From assembly GCA_905214225.1 (NCBI GenBank), contig CAJMLL010000002.1, positions 1 through 64,000 of the forward strand: a stretch of 64,000 bases of DNA, read 5' to 3'. The position numbers and the translations under genes are program-made. This document shows, piece by piece, positions 17,204 to 24,682 of this stretch. This DNA is from an uncultured bacterium. Its GTDB lineage: Bacteria; Bacillota; Clostridia; Peptostreptococcales; Anaerovoracaceae. Positions within the stretch are counted from its first letter, which is position 1; each line of letters opens with the position of its first letter. The notes under the pieces were generated by a model. That model did no database searches, was not told the DNA's origin, and saw only the letters and a list, made by a program, of their open reading frames with translations.

Positions 17204-17222
17204 CCGAAATATTCGGTATAAT
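17204..17222 (+). promoter_or_regulatory. MATE gene promoter with abutting palindrome
   Basis: TATAAT is directly preceded by the palindrome CCGAA-ATA-TTCGG, which would fall between -35 and -10 and so suit a repressor. No good -35 box is visible. Transcription would start very close to the AGGAGG ribosome site, giving a leader of under 20 bases. Confidence 0.55.
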
Positions 17223-17244
17223 AGAAGGACAGGAGGTGAGGATC

Positions 17245-18645
17245 ATGGAACAGCAGGAAATGAGAAAAAGGCCGGTCATGGGGCTGCTTATATCTATGGG
17301 CATTCCGATGACGATTTCCATGATCGCGAACTCTCTTTACAACATTGTGGACAGTATGTTCGTTTCGATGATCAGTCAGGATGCCATGACGGCGCTGTCT
17401 CTGATTTTTCCGCTGCAGAATGTGATGTTTTCCATTGCAGTGGGATTCGGCGTCGGCATCAACGCGGTCTGCGCCCGGCTTCTTGGTGAGGGCAGAAGAG
17501 ATCAGGCGGGCCGTGCCTGCTCGGAAGGACTGTGGTTCAGCATTCTGCACGGTATTCTGATTACGGCTGTCGGCCTTCTGGCGTCCCGGCCCTTTCTGAT
17601 GATGTATCACCCGGGAAAAGCGATCGTCCGTTATGGGATGACCTATGCATGGATCGTTTTTTTATTTTCTACTGCCGAGACCGTGCAGGTGGCCTGGCAG
17701 AAAATTTTTCAGTCTGCGGGCTGGATGGTGACCTCCATGGCGGCGATGCTTTACGGCGCGATTTTGAATATTATTCTGGACCCGCTGATGATTTTCGGCA
17801 TTGGACCTTTCCCGAGAATGGGAATTTCCGGCGCAGCTCTGGCAACCGGCCTCAGCCAGACCTTTTCCATGATCTACTATCTGCTGGTCTATAAGAGAAA
17901 GAAATTCCCGGTTCGCGTGCACATGTTCCCGATCCGCTTTTCCTCGGAGAGGGCAAAGTCCATGTATTCCGTCGGTACAGCGGCATCGCTGAATATGCTG
18001 CTTCCATCCTTCATGCTTACCGGGCTGAATGCGATTCTGGCATCGTTCGCATCCGTCTATATTTTCGTGCTTGGAATTTATTATAAGCTTCAGAATTTCC
18101 TGTATATGGCATCCAGCGGACTGATCCAGGGAATGCGCCCGGTCATGGCCTATAACTACGGAGCCGGAGAGAAGAAAAGGGTCTGGGAAATCTACCGCTG
18201 CGCGCTGAAATTGACCATTCTGATCATGGCCTTTGGAACTGCGGTCTGTCTGCTGTTCCCGGGCCGGCTGATGGGGCTGTTCTCCGCGGGCACAGAAGCG
18301 AAGAGGATCGGCACAGAGGCCCTGCGGATTATCTGCATCGGATTTCTGCCGTCGTCGGTTTCGGTCGTTGCATCGGGCTGCCTGGAGGCCCTGGGGAAAG
18401 GCGCAGAGTCTTTCTCCGTCTCCTTCCTGCGCTATTTTGCTGTCATTCTGCCGTGCGCGGCTGTCCTGTGCCGCTTTTTTGGCGCTGCCGGTGTCTGGAG
18501 CGCATTCTGGGTCGCGGAAGTAGTCACGGCATTCTTCGCCTGGGCGGTCTTCCGCCGCAGCTATAACCATCTGGACTGGAATCATGCGGGCCGCGGCACA
18601 GACAGAGAGTCCCTTTGCCGGGAAGATTTTGTCGACAAAAACTAA
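17245..18645 (+). CDS. MATE-family efflux transporter
   Basis: A 466-residue, 12-helix multidrug and toxin extrusion protein. The start MGLLISMGIPMTISMIANSLYNIVDSMFV is characteristic, with the Asp of NIVDSMFV in helix 1, and the two halves are related (internal AYNYGAGEKKRVWE loop). These proteins export drugs or metabolites by Na+ or H+ antiport. The ATG was chosen because AGGAGG lies 8 bases before it. The palindrome next to its -10 box suggests an inducible exporter. The 3' end overlaps the convergent Nudix gene by four bases. Confidence 0.92.
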   Translation: MEQQEMRKRPVMGLLISMGIPMTISMIANSLYNIVDSMFVSMISQDAMTALSLIFPLQNVMFSIAVGFGVGINAVCARLLGEGRRDQAGRACSEGLWFSILHGILITAVGLLASRPFLMMYHPGKAIVRYGMTYAWIVFLFSTAETVQVAWQKIFQSAGWMVTSMAAMLYGAILNIILDPLMIFGIGPFPRMGISGAALATGLSQTFSMIYYLLVYKRKKFPVRVHMFPIRFSSERAKSMYSVGTAASLNMLLPSFMLTGLNAILASFASVYIFVLGIYYKLQNFLYMASSGLIQGMRPVMAYNYGAGEKKRVWEIYRCALKLTILIMAFGTAVCLLFPGRLMGLFSAGTEAKRIGTEALRIICIGFLPSSVSVVASGCLEALGKGAESFSVSFLRYFAVILPCAAVLCRFFGAAGVWSAFWVAEVVTAFFAWAVFRRSYNHLDWNHAGRGTDRESLCREDFVDKN

Positions 18646-19133
18646 AGCGCAAGAGCAGAGCCGTTTAAAGCGGCCTGCTGAAGATTGTCGTCTGCGTCGT
18701 ACTGCAGTTTCAGGGAGAAGGCCGGCGCGTCATCCATGAGAAGGCGCAGGAAAATGCGGTCGCCGTCCCAGAGCTCCAGCTTCCCGATCTGGTCTTTCGG
18801 GATCCATTTCAGAATTCCTTCATTGCAGTCGGTGAGGGTTCCGGTGAAGCCGTCTGCGGTATAGAGGAACATGTACTCAGCGGCATCGTCTGCATAAAGA
18901 AAGGTAATGATTCCCCGGAGCTTCCAGGATGTCAGAGTCAGGCCGGTTTCCTCGCGGGTTTCGCGGAGAAGACAGTCTTCCGGGCTCTCGTTCTGCAGGA
19001 AGTGACCGCCGACGCCGATCCATTTCCCTTCATTGATGTCATGGGCTTTCTTGACGCGGTGCATCATCAGGTACTGGTCATCTTGTTCGATGTAACAGAG
19101 TGTGGTAAGTTCGGCTTCTACGGTTCTGGACAT
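18642..19133 (-). CDS. Nudix hydrolase (8-oxo-dGTP diphosphatase-like)
   Basis: A 163-residue Nudix protein. The Nudix box is GGHFLQNESPEDCLLRETRE followed by ETGL, matching G-x5-E-x7-R-E-U-x-E-E-x-G-U, near residues 43-65. The early LTTLCYIEQDDQYLMMHRVK strand and the GKWIGVGG segment place it in the MutT-like 8-oxo-dGTP group, which cleanses oxidised nucleotides. The actual substrate is not proven. It is convergent with the MATE gene. Confidence 0.9.
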   Translation of the reverse strand: MSRTVEAELTTLCYIEQDDQYLMMHRVKKAHDINEGKWIGVGGHFLQNESPEDCLLRETREETGLTLTSWKLRGIITFLYADDAAEYMFLYTADGFTGTLTDCNEGILKWIPKDQIGKLELWDGDRIFLRLLMDDAPAFSLKLQYDADDNLQQAALNGSALAL

Positions 19134-19339
19134 GATTTTCTCCCTTTTTCTGCTTTTTATCTGGTCAGTAATGTGCCTATAGTATACGTCAAAACGATGA
19201 AAATGGAAATTTAAACAAGTTTAAGGAATAGAAACCACAAAAACTTCATGACAATGTGGTATAGTAGAATGTGGTTTTGTGCAGGGAATGTTTTTTTGGC
19301 CTTGCGCTGTTCCGTTTCAACTGCGAGGAGGGGTTGAGT

Positions 19340-20200
19340 ATGAAAATTACAGTTCTGACAGAAAACAGCAGGCCTCAGGGTTCGGAACTCGTCAATGAGT
19401 TCGGACTGAGTCTCTTTATAGAATATGGAGAGAAGAATTATCTGATCGACACAGGGTCCGGCGATGCATTCTTGAATAATGCGCAGGCTCTGGGTGTGGA
19501 TATCGCGAAAACGGATATCTGCATTCTTTCGCACGGACATTACGATCACGCAGGAGGACTGCCGGCATTTCTGCAGAAGAATGATTCGGCTCCGGTGTAT
19601 ATGATGGACACCGCGCCGGAGGGACATTATCTGCAGCAGAAGGACGGAACGCAGAAATACATCGGCATTCCTGAGGGACTGGCCAGTGAGCAGTCGCGCA
19701 GAATCCGCATGGTCAACCGTGTCTGCAGCATCGCGGACGGCGTTTATCTGGTGCCGCACACAACGCCGGGCCTGGAGAAGATCGGCGAGAAGGCGGATAT
19801 GTATAAGAAGCAGGGCGAAGAGTACGTTCCGGATGATTTTTCGCATGAAATGAGCATCGTTTTCGACGCGGATCCGGGGCTGGTCATTATCAGCAGCTGC
19901 TCTCACGCCGGAGCGGATCACATTATCAATGAGGTGGATGAGAATTTCCATCACGCGCCGATCTGCGCCTTCATCGGCGGCCTGCATATGATGGGCATGC
20001 ACGGGGACGCAGAGATCTGCACGGTTCCGGAGCAGAAGATCCAGAGACTCGCCTTCTTCCTGAAAGATCACGGAATCCAGAGGGTCTGGACCGGACACTG
20101 CACGGGAGAAATCGGCTTCCGTCTGCTGGCCAAGTATATGGATCCGGATCAGGTGCAGAAACTGACGACTGGAAAAACGTTCAGTATTCCGTCTAAATAG
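19340..20200 (+). CDS. MBL-fold metallohydrolase
   Basis: A 286-residue metallo-beta-lactamase-fold protein with the metal motif SHGHYDHAGGLPAF (HxHxDH) near residue 74 and downstream histidines in SSCSHAGADH and WTGHCTG. Its closest recognisable group is the archaeal/bacterial 7,8-dihydropterin-6-methyl dihydroneopterin-type MBL proteins, whose activity in bacteria is uncertain. The start follows GAGGAGGGG; upstream in-frame codons lack a ribosome site. A TGn-extended -10 box (TATAGT at 19260) precedes it. Confidence 0.87.
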   Translation: MKITVLTENSRPQGSELVNEFGLSLFIEYGEKNYLIDTGSGDAFLNNAQALGVDIAKTDICILSHGHYDHAGGLPAFLQKNDSAPVYMMDTAPEGHYLQQKDGTQKYIGIPEGLASEQSRRIRMVNRVCSIADGVYLVPHTTPGLEKIGEKADMYKKQGEEYVPDDFSHEMSIVFDADPGLVIISSCSHAGADHIINEVDENFHHAPICAFIGGLHMMGMHGDAEICTVPEQKIQRLAFFLKDHGIQRVWTGHCTGEIGFRLLAKYMDPDQVQKLTTGKTFSIPSK

Positions 20201-20226
20201 CGCGGGATGAAAGAAAAGTGGGCAAG

Positions 20227-20299
20227 ACAGATGTGGAGTGCCTGCCGGTATGCGGGGTGCAGAGTGTCCCGCGAGATGCAGAGCACACATCTGTTTTTT
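20227..20299 (+). terminator. Terminator with branched loop after the MBL gene
   Basis: ACAGATGTG pairs with CACATCTGT at the base, followed by TTTTTT; the 50-base interior can itself fold through GCGGG and CCCGC. Confidence 0.6.
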
Positions 20300-20438
20300 G
20301 TGCCTGCGCGTGGATTCTGCCGCAGAACATACCATGTCTGCCGGCAGATGGAGCAGCATCTGACAGACGGTTGCAGCATTTGGCTAGAAAGGGAAACTCC
20401 GCGGATACCGATGCGCGGTGTAAGGAAAGATTTTTACT

Positions 20439-21611
20439 ATGAGAAGCAGAAAATACAGAGTAGTGAACAGAAAACGAATGGGGCTGTGTATCGCGGCGCT
20501 GGTTGTACTGGCTGTCGTGCTGGGAATAGCGCTTGCGCAGTCCGGGCACGGGATCGGATCGGTGAAGACACAGGTCAGCGGCCTGAAAGGACAGCTGAAT
20601 CCGCCGGCCGGGTCCACACTGCAGACCACATTCAGAGTCTCTCCTGCAAAAAACCGCAGGGTTCTGCTGCAGACGTATGATTCAGCGGATAAAAAGTGGG
20701 TGACTGCGGAGAAATACCGTACGGCTTCCGGGGATTCCGGGAAAGTGACGGTAACCTTCCCGTCTTCCTGGCAGGAAAAGACATATACCAGGTGGAGAGT
20801 CTATATTCCTGCAGGGCATGGCGGCCGGAAGTACATGAAGAATATTACGGTTACCCAGATGAACCGCGGAACAGCCGGAATTCACTGCAAATCTGCGGTC
20901 ATTGTCAATCTTAAAACTGGCGCTGTACTGTATGGTTACAACATGAACAAGCGCCTGCCGAATGCCAGCACCACCAAGATGATGACGGCAATCATCACCA
21001 TGACCCACGCGAATCCGAATGCTACGGCAGTGGTAACAAAATCGGTAAAAAACACGCCGGATGGAAATCTGTATAAGAAGCTCGGAGATCAGTTCCGTCT
21101 GTACGATCTCTGGCGCGCGATGCTGATTGCGTCCTCCAACGACAGCGCAGAGGCCGTTGCAGAGACGACTGCAGGAAGCGAGGAGAAGTTCGTCGCAATG
21201 ATGAATGCGGAAGTGAAGAAGCTGGGACTGAAGAACACCCACTTTGAAAATCCGCACGGCATGGATACGACCGGCCATTACTCTTCTGCAAGAGATCTTG
21301 CCACCATCAACGCAAGAGCGTACAAGCTCAAGGATTTCCGAAAGATCACCCTGGAAAAGTCGGTGAAATTCCGTGCACTGAACCATAAGAAACGTTATAA
21401 CGTATTGACCACAACCAATGACCTGCTGCTGGAAAACTACCCGGGATGCCTGGGTGGAAAGACCGGAACGACAACCCTTGCCGGACAGTGCTATTCCGGT
21501 ATTTATGAGTATAAGGGCGTAAAGTATGTGACCGTCGTTATGCACAGCAGCAACCGCTTCAAGGATGTCAAGAAGCTGTGTAAATACATCAGAACCTGGC
21601 AGGACCGGTAA
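20439..21611 (+). CDS. D-alanyl-D-alanine carboxypeptidase (PBP5/DacA family)
   Basis: A 390-residue penicillin-binding protein trimming the terminal D-Ala of peptidoglycan stem peptides. A short basic N-terminus precedes a membrane segment (residues 14-34), so it is an anchored or secreted protein. Active-site motifs are S177-T-T-K180 (NASTTKMM), S-x-N (SSNDSAEA) and K341-T-G (GGKTGTTT). About 120 residues between the membrane segment and the catalytic domain look like a beta-rich spacer, unusual compared with classic DacA where extra domains are C-terminal. TAAGGA precedes the ATG. Confidence 0.92.
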   Translation: MRSRKYRVVNRKRMGLCIAALVVLAVVLGIALAQSGHGIGSVKTQVSGLKGQLNPPAGSTLQTTFRVSPAKNRRVLLQTYDSADKKWVTAEKYRTASGDSGKVTVTFPSSWQEKTYTRWRVYIPAGHGGRKYMKNITVTQMNRGTAGIHCKSAVIVNLKTGAVLYGYNMNKRLPNASTTKMMTAIITMTHANPNATAVVTKSVKNTPDGNLYKKLGDQFRLYDLWRAMLIASSNDSAEAVAETTAGSEEKFVAMMNAEVKKLGLKNTHFENPHGMDTTGHYSSARDLATINARAYKLKDFRKITLEKSVKFRALNHKKRYNVLTTTNDLLLENYPGCLGGKTGTTTLAGQCYSGIYEYKGVKYVTVVMHSSNRFKDVKKLCKYIRTWQDR

Positions 21612-21692
21612 CAGAAAAATAAAACGGCGGGACACCCTCCTCCCGCGCGTTCAGCTGGAAGATCCTGGCAGAGAAGAACAGGAGTGGAAGGA

Positions 21693-22463
21693 ATGAAATA
21701 TTTTTTCATTGATTATGAGAACATCAAGCAGGATGCGCTGAAGGGAATCGAGCGGCTTTCTGAAGAGGACAAGGTGATCGTCTTCTACAGCGAGTATGCC
21801 CAGACGATGACGATTCCGATGCATCTGCAGATTAACAACAGCCGCGCGGAGTTCGTCTTCAAGGAAGTGCAGGTCGGACATAAGAATGACCTGGACTTCC
21901 AGCTGGCGACGGAACTCGGCGCGCTGGTCGGGAGCGGCATGGGAGATGAATACTATATCGTCAGCTATGATAAGGGATATCAGAGCGTGTGCCGCTACTG
22001 GCAGGAGCAGAAGGTCTGCGTAAAGCGCATTGAAAGTCTGGGCGAGGGCTGCCCGAAGAAGAAGGCTGCAGCAAAGCCGGGAAAGAAGCAGCACACAGGA
22101 GAGGAAACATTTTCCGAGCCATTCGCCGAGCCGTTCGAAGAGGAATTCATCGAGCCGCAGGAAAGCGAAAAGTCTGAGTCGAAGCAGAAGCAGAAACAGA
22201 AGCCAAAGCAGAAACAGAAGGCAAAGAAACATTCTCCGAAGTCACAGAAACAGAAGAAGAAGGATACGCTTCTTTCACTGGTGAAGGAAGTTGTTCCAGA
22301 TCATCATGATGCCAAAAGGGTAGCAGACATTCTCTGGGATAATGAAAGCAAGCAGGATGTCAACAATGCCCTGATGAAGGAATTCCCGAGCCCGGAGAAC
22401 AAGCTGGCGGCCCAGCTGTATAAGCTGGTAAAGCCGCTGATTCCGGCGCATAAAGACAATTAG
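21693..22463 (+). CDS. PIN-like domain protein with Lys/Gln-rich linker
   Basis: A 256-residue protein. The N-terminal 115 residues read as a PIN/NYN-like nuclease fold: FFIDYENIK (first acidic patch), KVIVFYSEYA, KNDLDFQLATELG (central acidic residues) and YYIVSYDKGYQSV (last Asp). A low-complexity linker rich in Glu, then Lys and Gln, follows to about residue 190, and a 60-residue helical tail ends the protein. The fold suggests RNA cleavage, but no target is known. I prefer this ATG, 8 bases after AGGAG. The charged linker could bind RNA. Confidence 0.7.
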   Translation: MKYFFIDYENIKQDALKGIERLSEEDKVIVFYSEYAQTMTIPMHLQINNSRAEFVFKEVQVGHKNDLDFQLATELGALVGSGMGDEYYIVSYDKGYQSVCRYWQEQKVCVKRIESLGEGCPKKKAAAKPGKKQHTGEETFSEPFAEPFEEEFIEPQESEKSESKQKQKQKPKQKQKAKKHSPKSQKQKKKDTLLSLVKEVVPDHHDAKRVADILWDNESKQDVNNALMKEFPSPENKLAAQLYKLVKPLIPAHKDN

Positions 22464-22524
22464 CAATTTCCCGGGGAGAAGTCTGCCCGCAGGGGGCGGT
22501 TTACATCAGGGAAAGAACAAGCCG

Positions 22525-22559
22525 AAGGGGCTGCAGCGTTTGCCGTTGCGCCCCTTTTA
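22525..22559 (+). terminator. Intrinsic terminator of the PIN-like gene
   Basis: AAGGGGC-GCAGCG pairs with CGTTGC-GCCCCTT around TTTGC and is followed by TTTTATT. Its loop and right arm also hold the -35 box of the next promoter. Confidence 0.85.
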
Positions 22560-22568
22560 TTGTATAAT
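22540..22568 (+). promoter_or_regulatory. Promoter embedded in the preceding terminator
   Basis: TTGCCG and TATAAT are 17 bases apart. The -35 box lies in the terminator loop, and the next gene starts 36 bases after the -10 box. Confidence 0.72.
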
Positions 22569-22603
22569 AAAATGAATTGTTTTTTGTGGAAAGGAGATGC
22601 CGC

Positions 22604-23242
22604 ATGGGAGCTGTTTTTGGGAATATCACGGTCATGCAGTTCGCTGACCTGCTGATACTGTTTGGACTGCTGGTACTGATCATTGTGCTTGCAGTGCTCA
22701 TTGCTGCGCATTTTTCAGGGAGCCGGCAGCAGCAGAAGCTGATCCTGTCGCATATTGACGGAACGATCACAGAGATAAGGGATGCTGTCGTAGCGGGAAA
22801 TCAGGAAAAACAGCAGGAGACTTCTCCTGATCCGGAGGAAAAACAGGAAGAGAAACGGACGCTTACCGTGGTTCGTATTGATAATCGTATCGGATCATCA
22901 TCAGAGAGGCCTGCGGTCAGAAAACCTGCCGTTGTCCGGATTGACGGACGGGTAGAGGCAGAAGCGGGCCGCGAAGGTGAGCCGGAAATTTCCGAAGCGC
23001 CGGAGCAGAAGGAAAGTACATCCGCGCAGCAGCCGGAATATGCAGCTGCGGCAGAGCCGGCAGGGACAAAAAAGACCGGGGCGGCGGAAACGCCGGATAC
23101 GAGCCCGGATAACCGGCAGGCGGAGGATACCGGTTCTGAAGAACATCCGTCCAGAAACATCCGCTACCGGAGCCGGGACTGCGGGGTAGATAAGAATGGA
23201 AAGGCCTACTCTGTGGACCAGCTCAGGGATCAGATACGATAA
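22604..23242 (+). CDS. Uncharacterised single-pass membrane protein
   Basis: A 212-residue protein with one membrane helix near residues 10-38, followed by a long acidic, Pro/Glu/Ala-rich, probably disordered cytoplasmic region. Two short repeats, TVVRIDNRI and AVVRIDGRV, stand near residues 85 and 113. The last 30 residues (YRSRDCGVDKNGKAYSVDQL) look more ordered. I recognise no family. AAGGAG precedes the ATG. It begins a same-strand run with the zinc-ribbon protein and UPF0182 gene, all membrane-linked. Confidence 0.7.
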   Translation: MGAVFGNITVMQFADLLILFGLLVLIIVLAVLIAAHFSGSRQQQKLILSHIDGTITEIRDAVVAGNQEKQQETSPDPEEKQEEKRTLTVVRIDNRIGSSSERPAVRKPAVVRIDGRVEAEAGREGEPEISEAPEQKESTSAQQPEYAAAAEPAGTKKTGAAETPDTSPDNRQAEDTGSEEHPSRNIRYRSRDCGVDKNGKAYSVDQLRDQIR

Positions 23243-23341
23243 TTGCAAGGAAGATCGCCTATTTACGATCATCTGTTCCGCAGGGAAATCTATGCAGGGA
23301 ACAGAAAAGAAAATCAGAAGTCAGGATAATCGGAGGATAGT

Positions 23342-24649
23342 ATGGCAGAACTATATTGCAGAAATTGTGGACAGCCGCTTCGTGACACGGATAACTTCTG
23401 TCCGAAGTGTGGAACCCGTGTGGAGCGGGAAGACAAGCAGGAGGCCGCTCCTGCAGCCGGAGAAAAACCGGCACTTCGTCCACAGGAGAAGCAGAGAGAA
23501 CAGGAAGCCGCGGCTGCTGCAGGGAAGACTGCACCAGAGACCCGTGCGCATGGAACGGACAGCCGCAGAAATGCAGGAGAAGTTTCCGGAGAAGAAGAAA
23601 TCCGCAAAAATAGAGAAGCCTTCCATATTGACGATTTTGACTGGGGCAACAGTGATTATCCGTCCGGACATCCCCACAAGACAGAAGAAGTCAATTTCAA
23701 CTGGCATACGTCTCCATCCGCTTCGGGCAGCCGCGCAGAGAAGACGGTGACAGCTGACCGGAATATGCCGGCAGAAAAACCTGATCATCCGGACCATGCC
23801 AGCGAAGTGCAGGATCCGGCGGCTGAGGGAACGGAGGAAACACAGATGCCTTCCTTCCGGGAAGAAGATGCTGTATCTGAGCGTGCGGAGCGTGATCTTG
23901 ACGCAATCGATACGTTTTACACATACAGCCAGAAGAATGAAGAGTTCCAGCAGGTGCTGAATAAGGAATACGACCGGATCAGAAAAGAGTCTCCTTCCAT
24001 TCCTGCTTCTGCAGCACCGGAAGACCGTGCCGCAGAAAAGCGGGAGAAGGAAGAGCCGGAAGCCTCTCCGGAGGAAACCCTGCATAAACTGGAGGAACTG
24101 GCCAAGAAGGCGCAGAGTGTGACCGAAGCTTCTTCACGTGCTGCAGAAGCGGCCAGTGAGATGTACGGTGAAGATTCACCGGAACAGGGAGAAAATAAAG
24201 AGAGCGGAGAAGGCCAGAGTCCGGAGGAAGAACTCCGGCAGAAGGCGGCAAAAGTCCAGGATCTCCTGGACCGTCAGGAGAATGACCAGAAGGGTCAGCC
24301 GGGCGCAAAAGACCAGAAGGCTGTGGAAGGCGCAGATAAGAAGGAGAAAAATCGTGCGCAGGAGGCATCTTCCGAGCCGGAACGTGCCGGCGGCGCTGCA
24401 GAACCGGCTTCTTCCGGAGCGTCGATGAATTACGTATTTAATCCGGAAGAAGAAGCGGCAAAGAAAAAGCAGAAAAAGAAGAAACGCCATATCGGTTTGA
24501 AAATCTTCGTTACCATTGTTATTCTGCTGATTATCGTGGAAGCAGCATTCCTGATTCTGAGAAAAGCCGCGCCGGACAGCGCAGTCTGCGTTCAGCTTGA
24601 GAAGATCTTTATGAACATCGCAGACATGGTTTACCACCACTTTGGATAA
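23342..24649 (+). CDS. Zinc-ribbon, tail-anchored membrane protein
   Basis: A 435-residue protein with an N-terminal zinc ribbon (C-x2-C at CRNCG and C-x2-C at CPKCG, residues 6-25), a very long Glu/Lys/Ala-rich disordered middle, and a basic stretch before a single membrane helix (KIFVTIVILLIIVEAAFLIL, near residue 392) close to the C-terminus. This puts the zinc ribbon in the cytoplasm. Short aromatic patches (DDFDWGN, VNFNWHT) in the middle may be binding motifs. Such zinc_ribbon_2 proteins are common in Clostridia and of unknown function. GGAGG precedes the ATG. Confidence 0.78.
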   Translation: MAELYCRNCGQPLRDTDNFCPKCGTRVEREDKQEAAPAAGEKPALRPQEKQREQEAAAAAGKTAPETRAHGTDSRRNAGEVSGEEEIRKNREAFHIDDFDWGNSDYPSGHPHKTEEVNFNWHTSPSASGSRAEKTVTADRNMPAEKPDHPDHASEVQDPAAEGTEETQMPSFREEDAVSERAERDLDAIDTFYTYSQKNEEFQQVLNKEYDRIRKESPSIPASAAPEDRAAEKREKEEPEASPEETLHKLEELAKKAQSVTEASSRAAEAASEMYGEDSPEQGENKESGEGQSPEEELRQKAAKVQDLLDRQENDQKGQPGAKDQKAVEGADKKEKNRAQEASSEPERAGGAAEPASSGASMNYVFNPEEEAAKKKQKKKKRHIGLKIFVTIVILLIIVEAAFLILRKAAPDSAVCVQLEKIFMNIADMVYHHFG

Positions 24650-24682
24650 ATACTGAAATAAAGCGGCCGGACAGGCCGGTGT

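Larger units (their letters stand above)
16944..17244. other. Intergenic region pta to MATE gene
   Basis: It holds the pta terminator; an inverted repeat GGTTCGGC (17069) with GCCGAACC (17101) that lacks a T-run; an AT-rich stretch; and the MATE promoter with an adjacent palindrome. No gene was seen. Confidence 0.55.
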
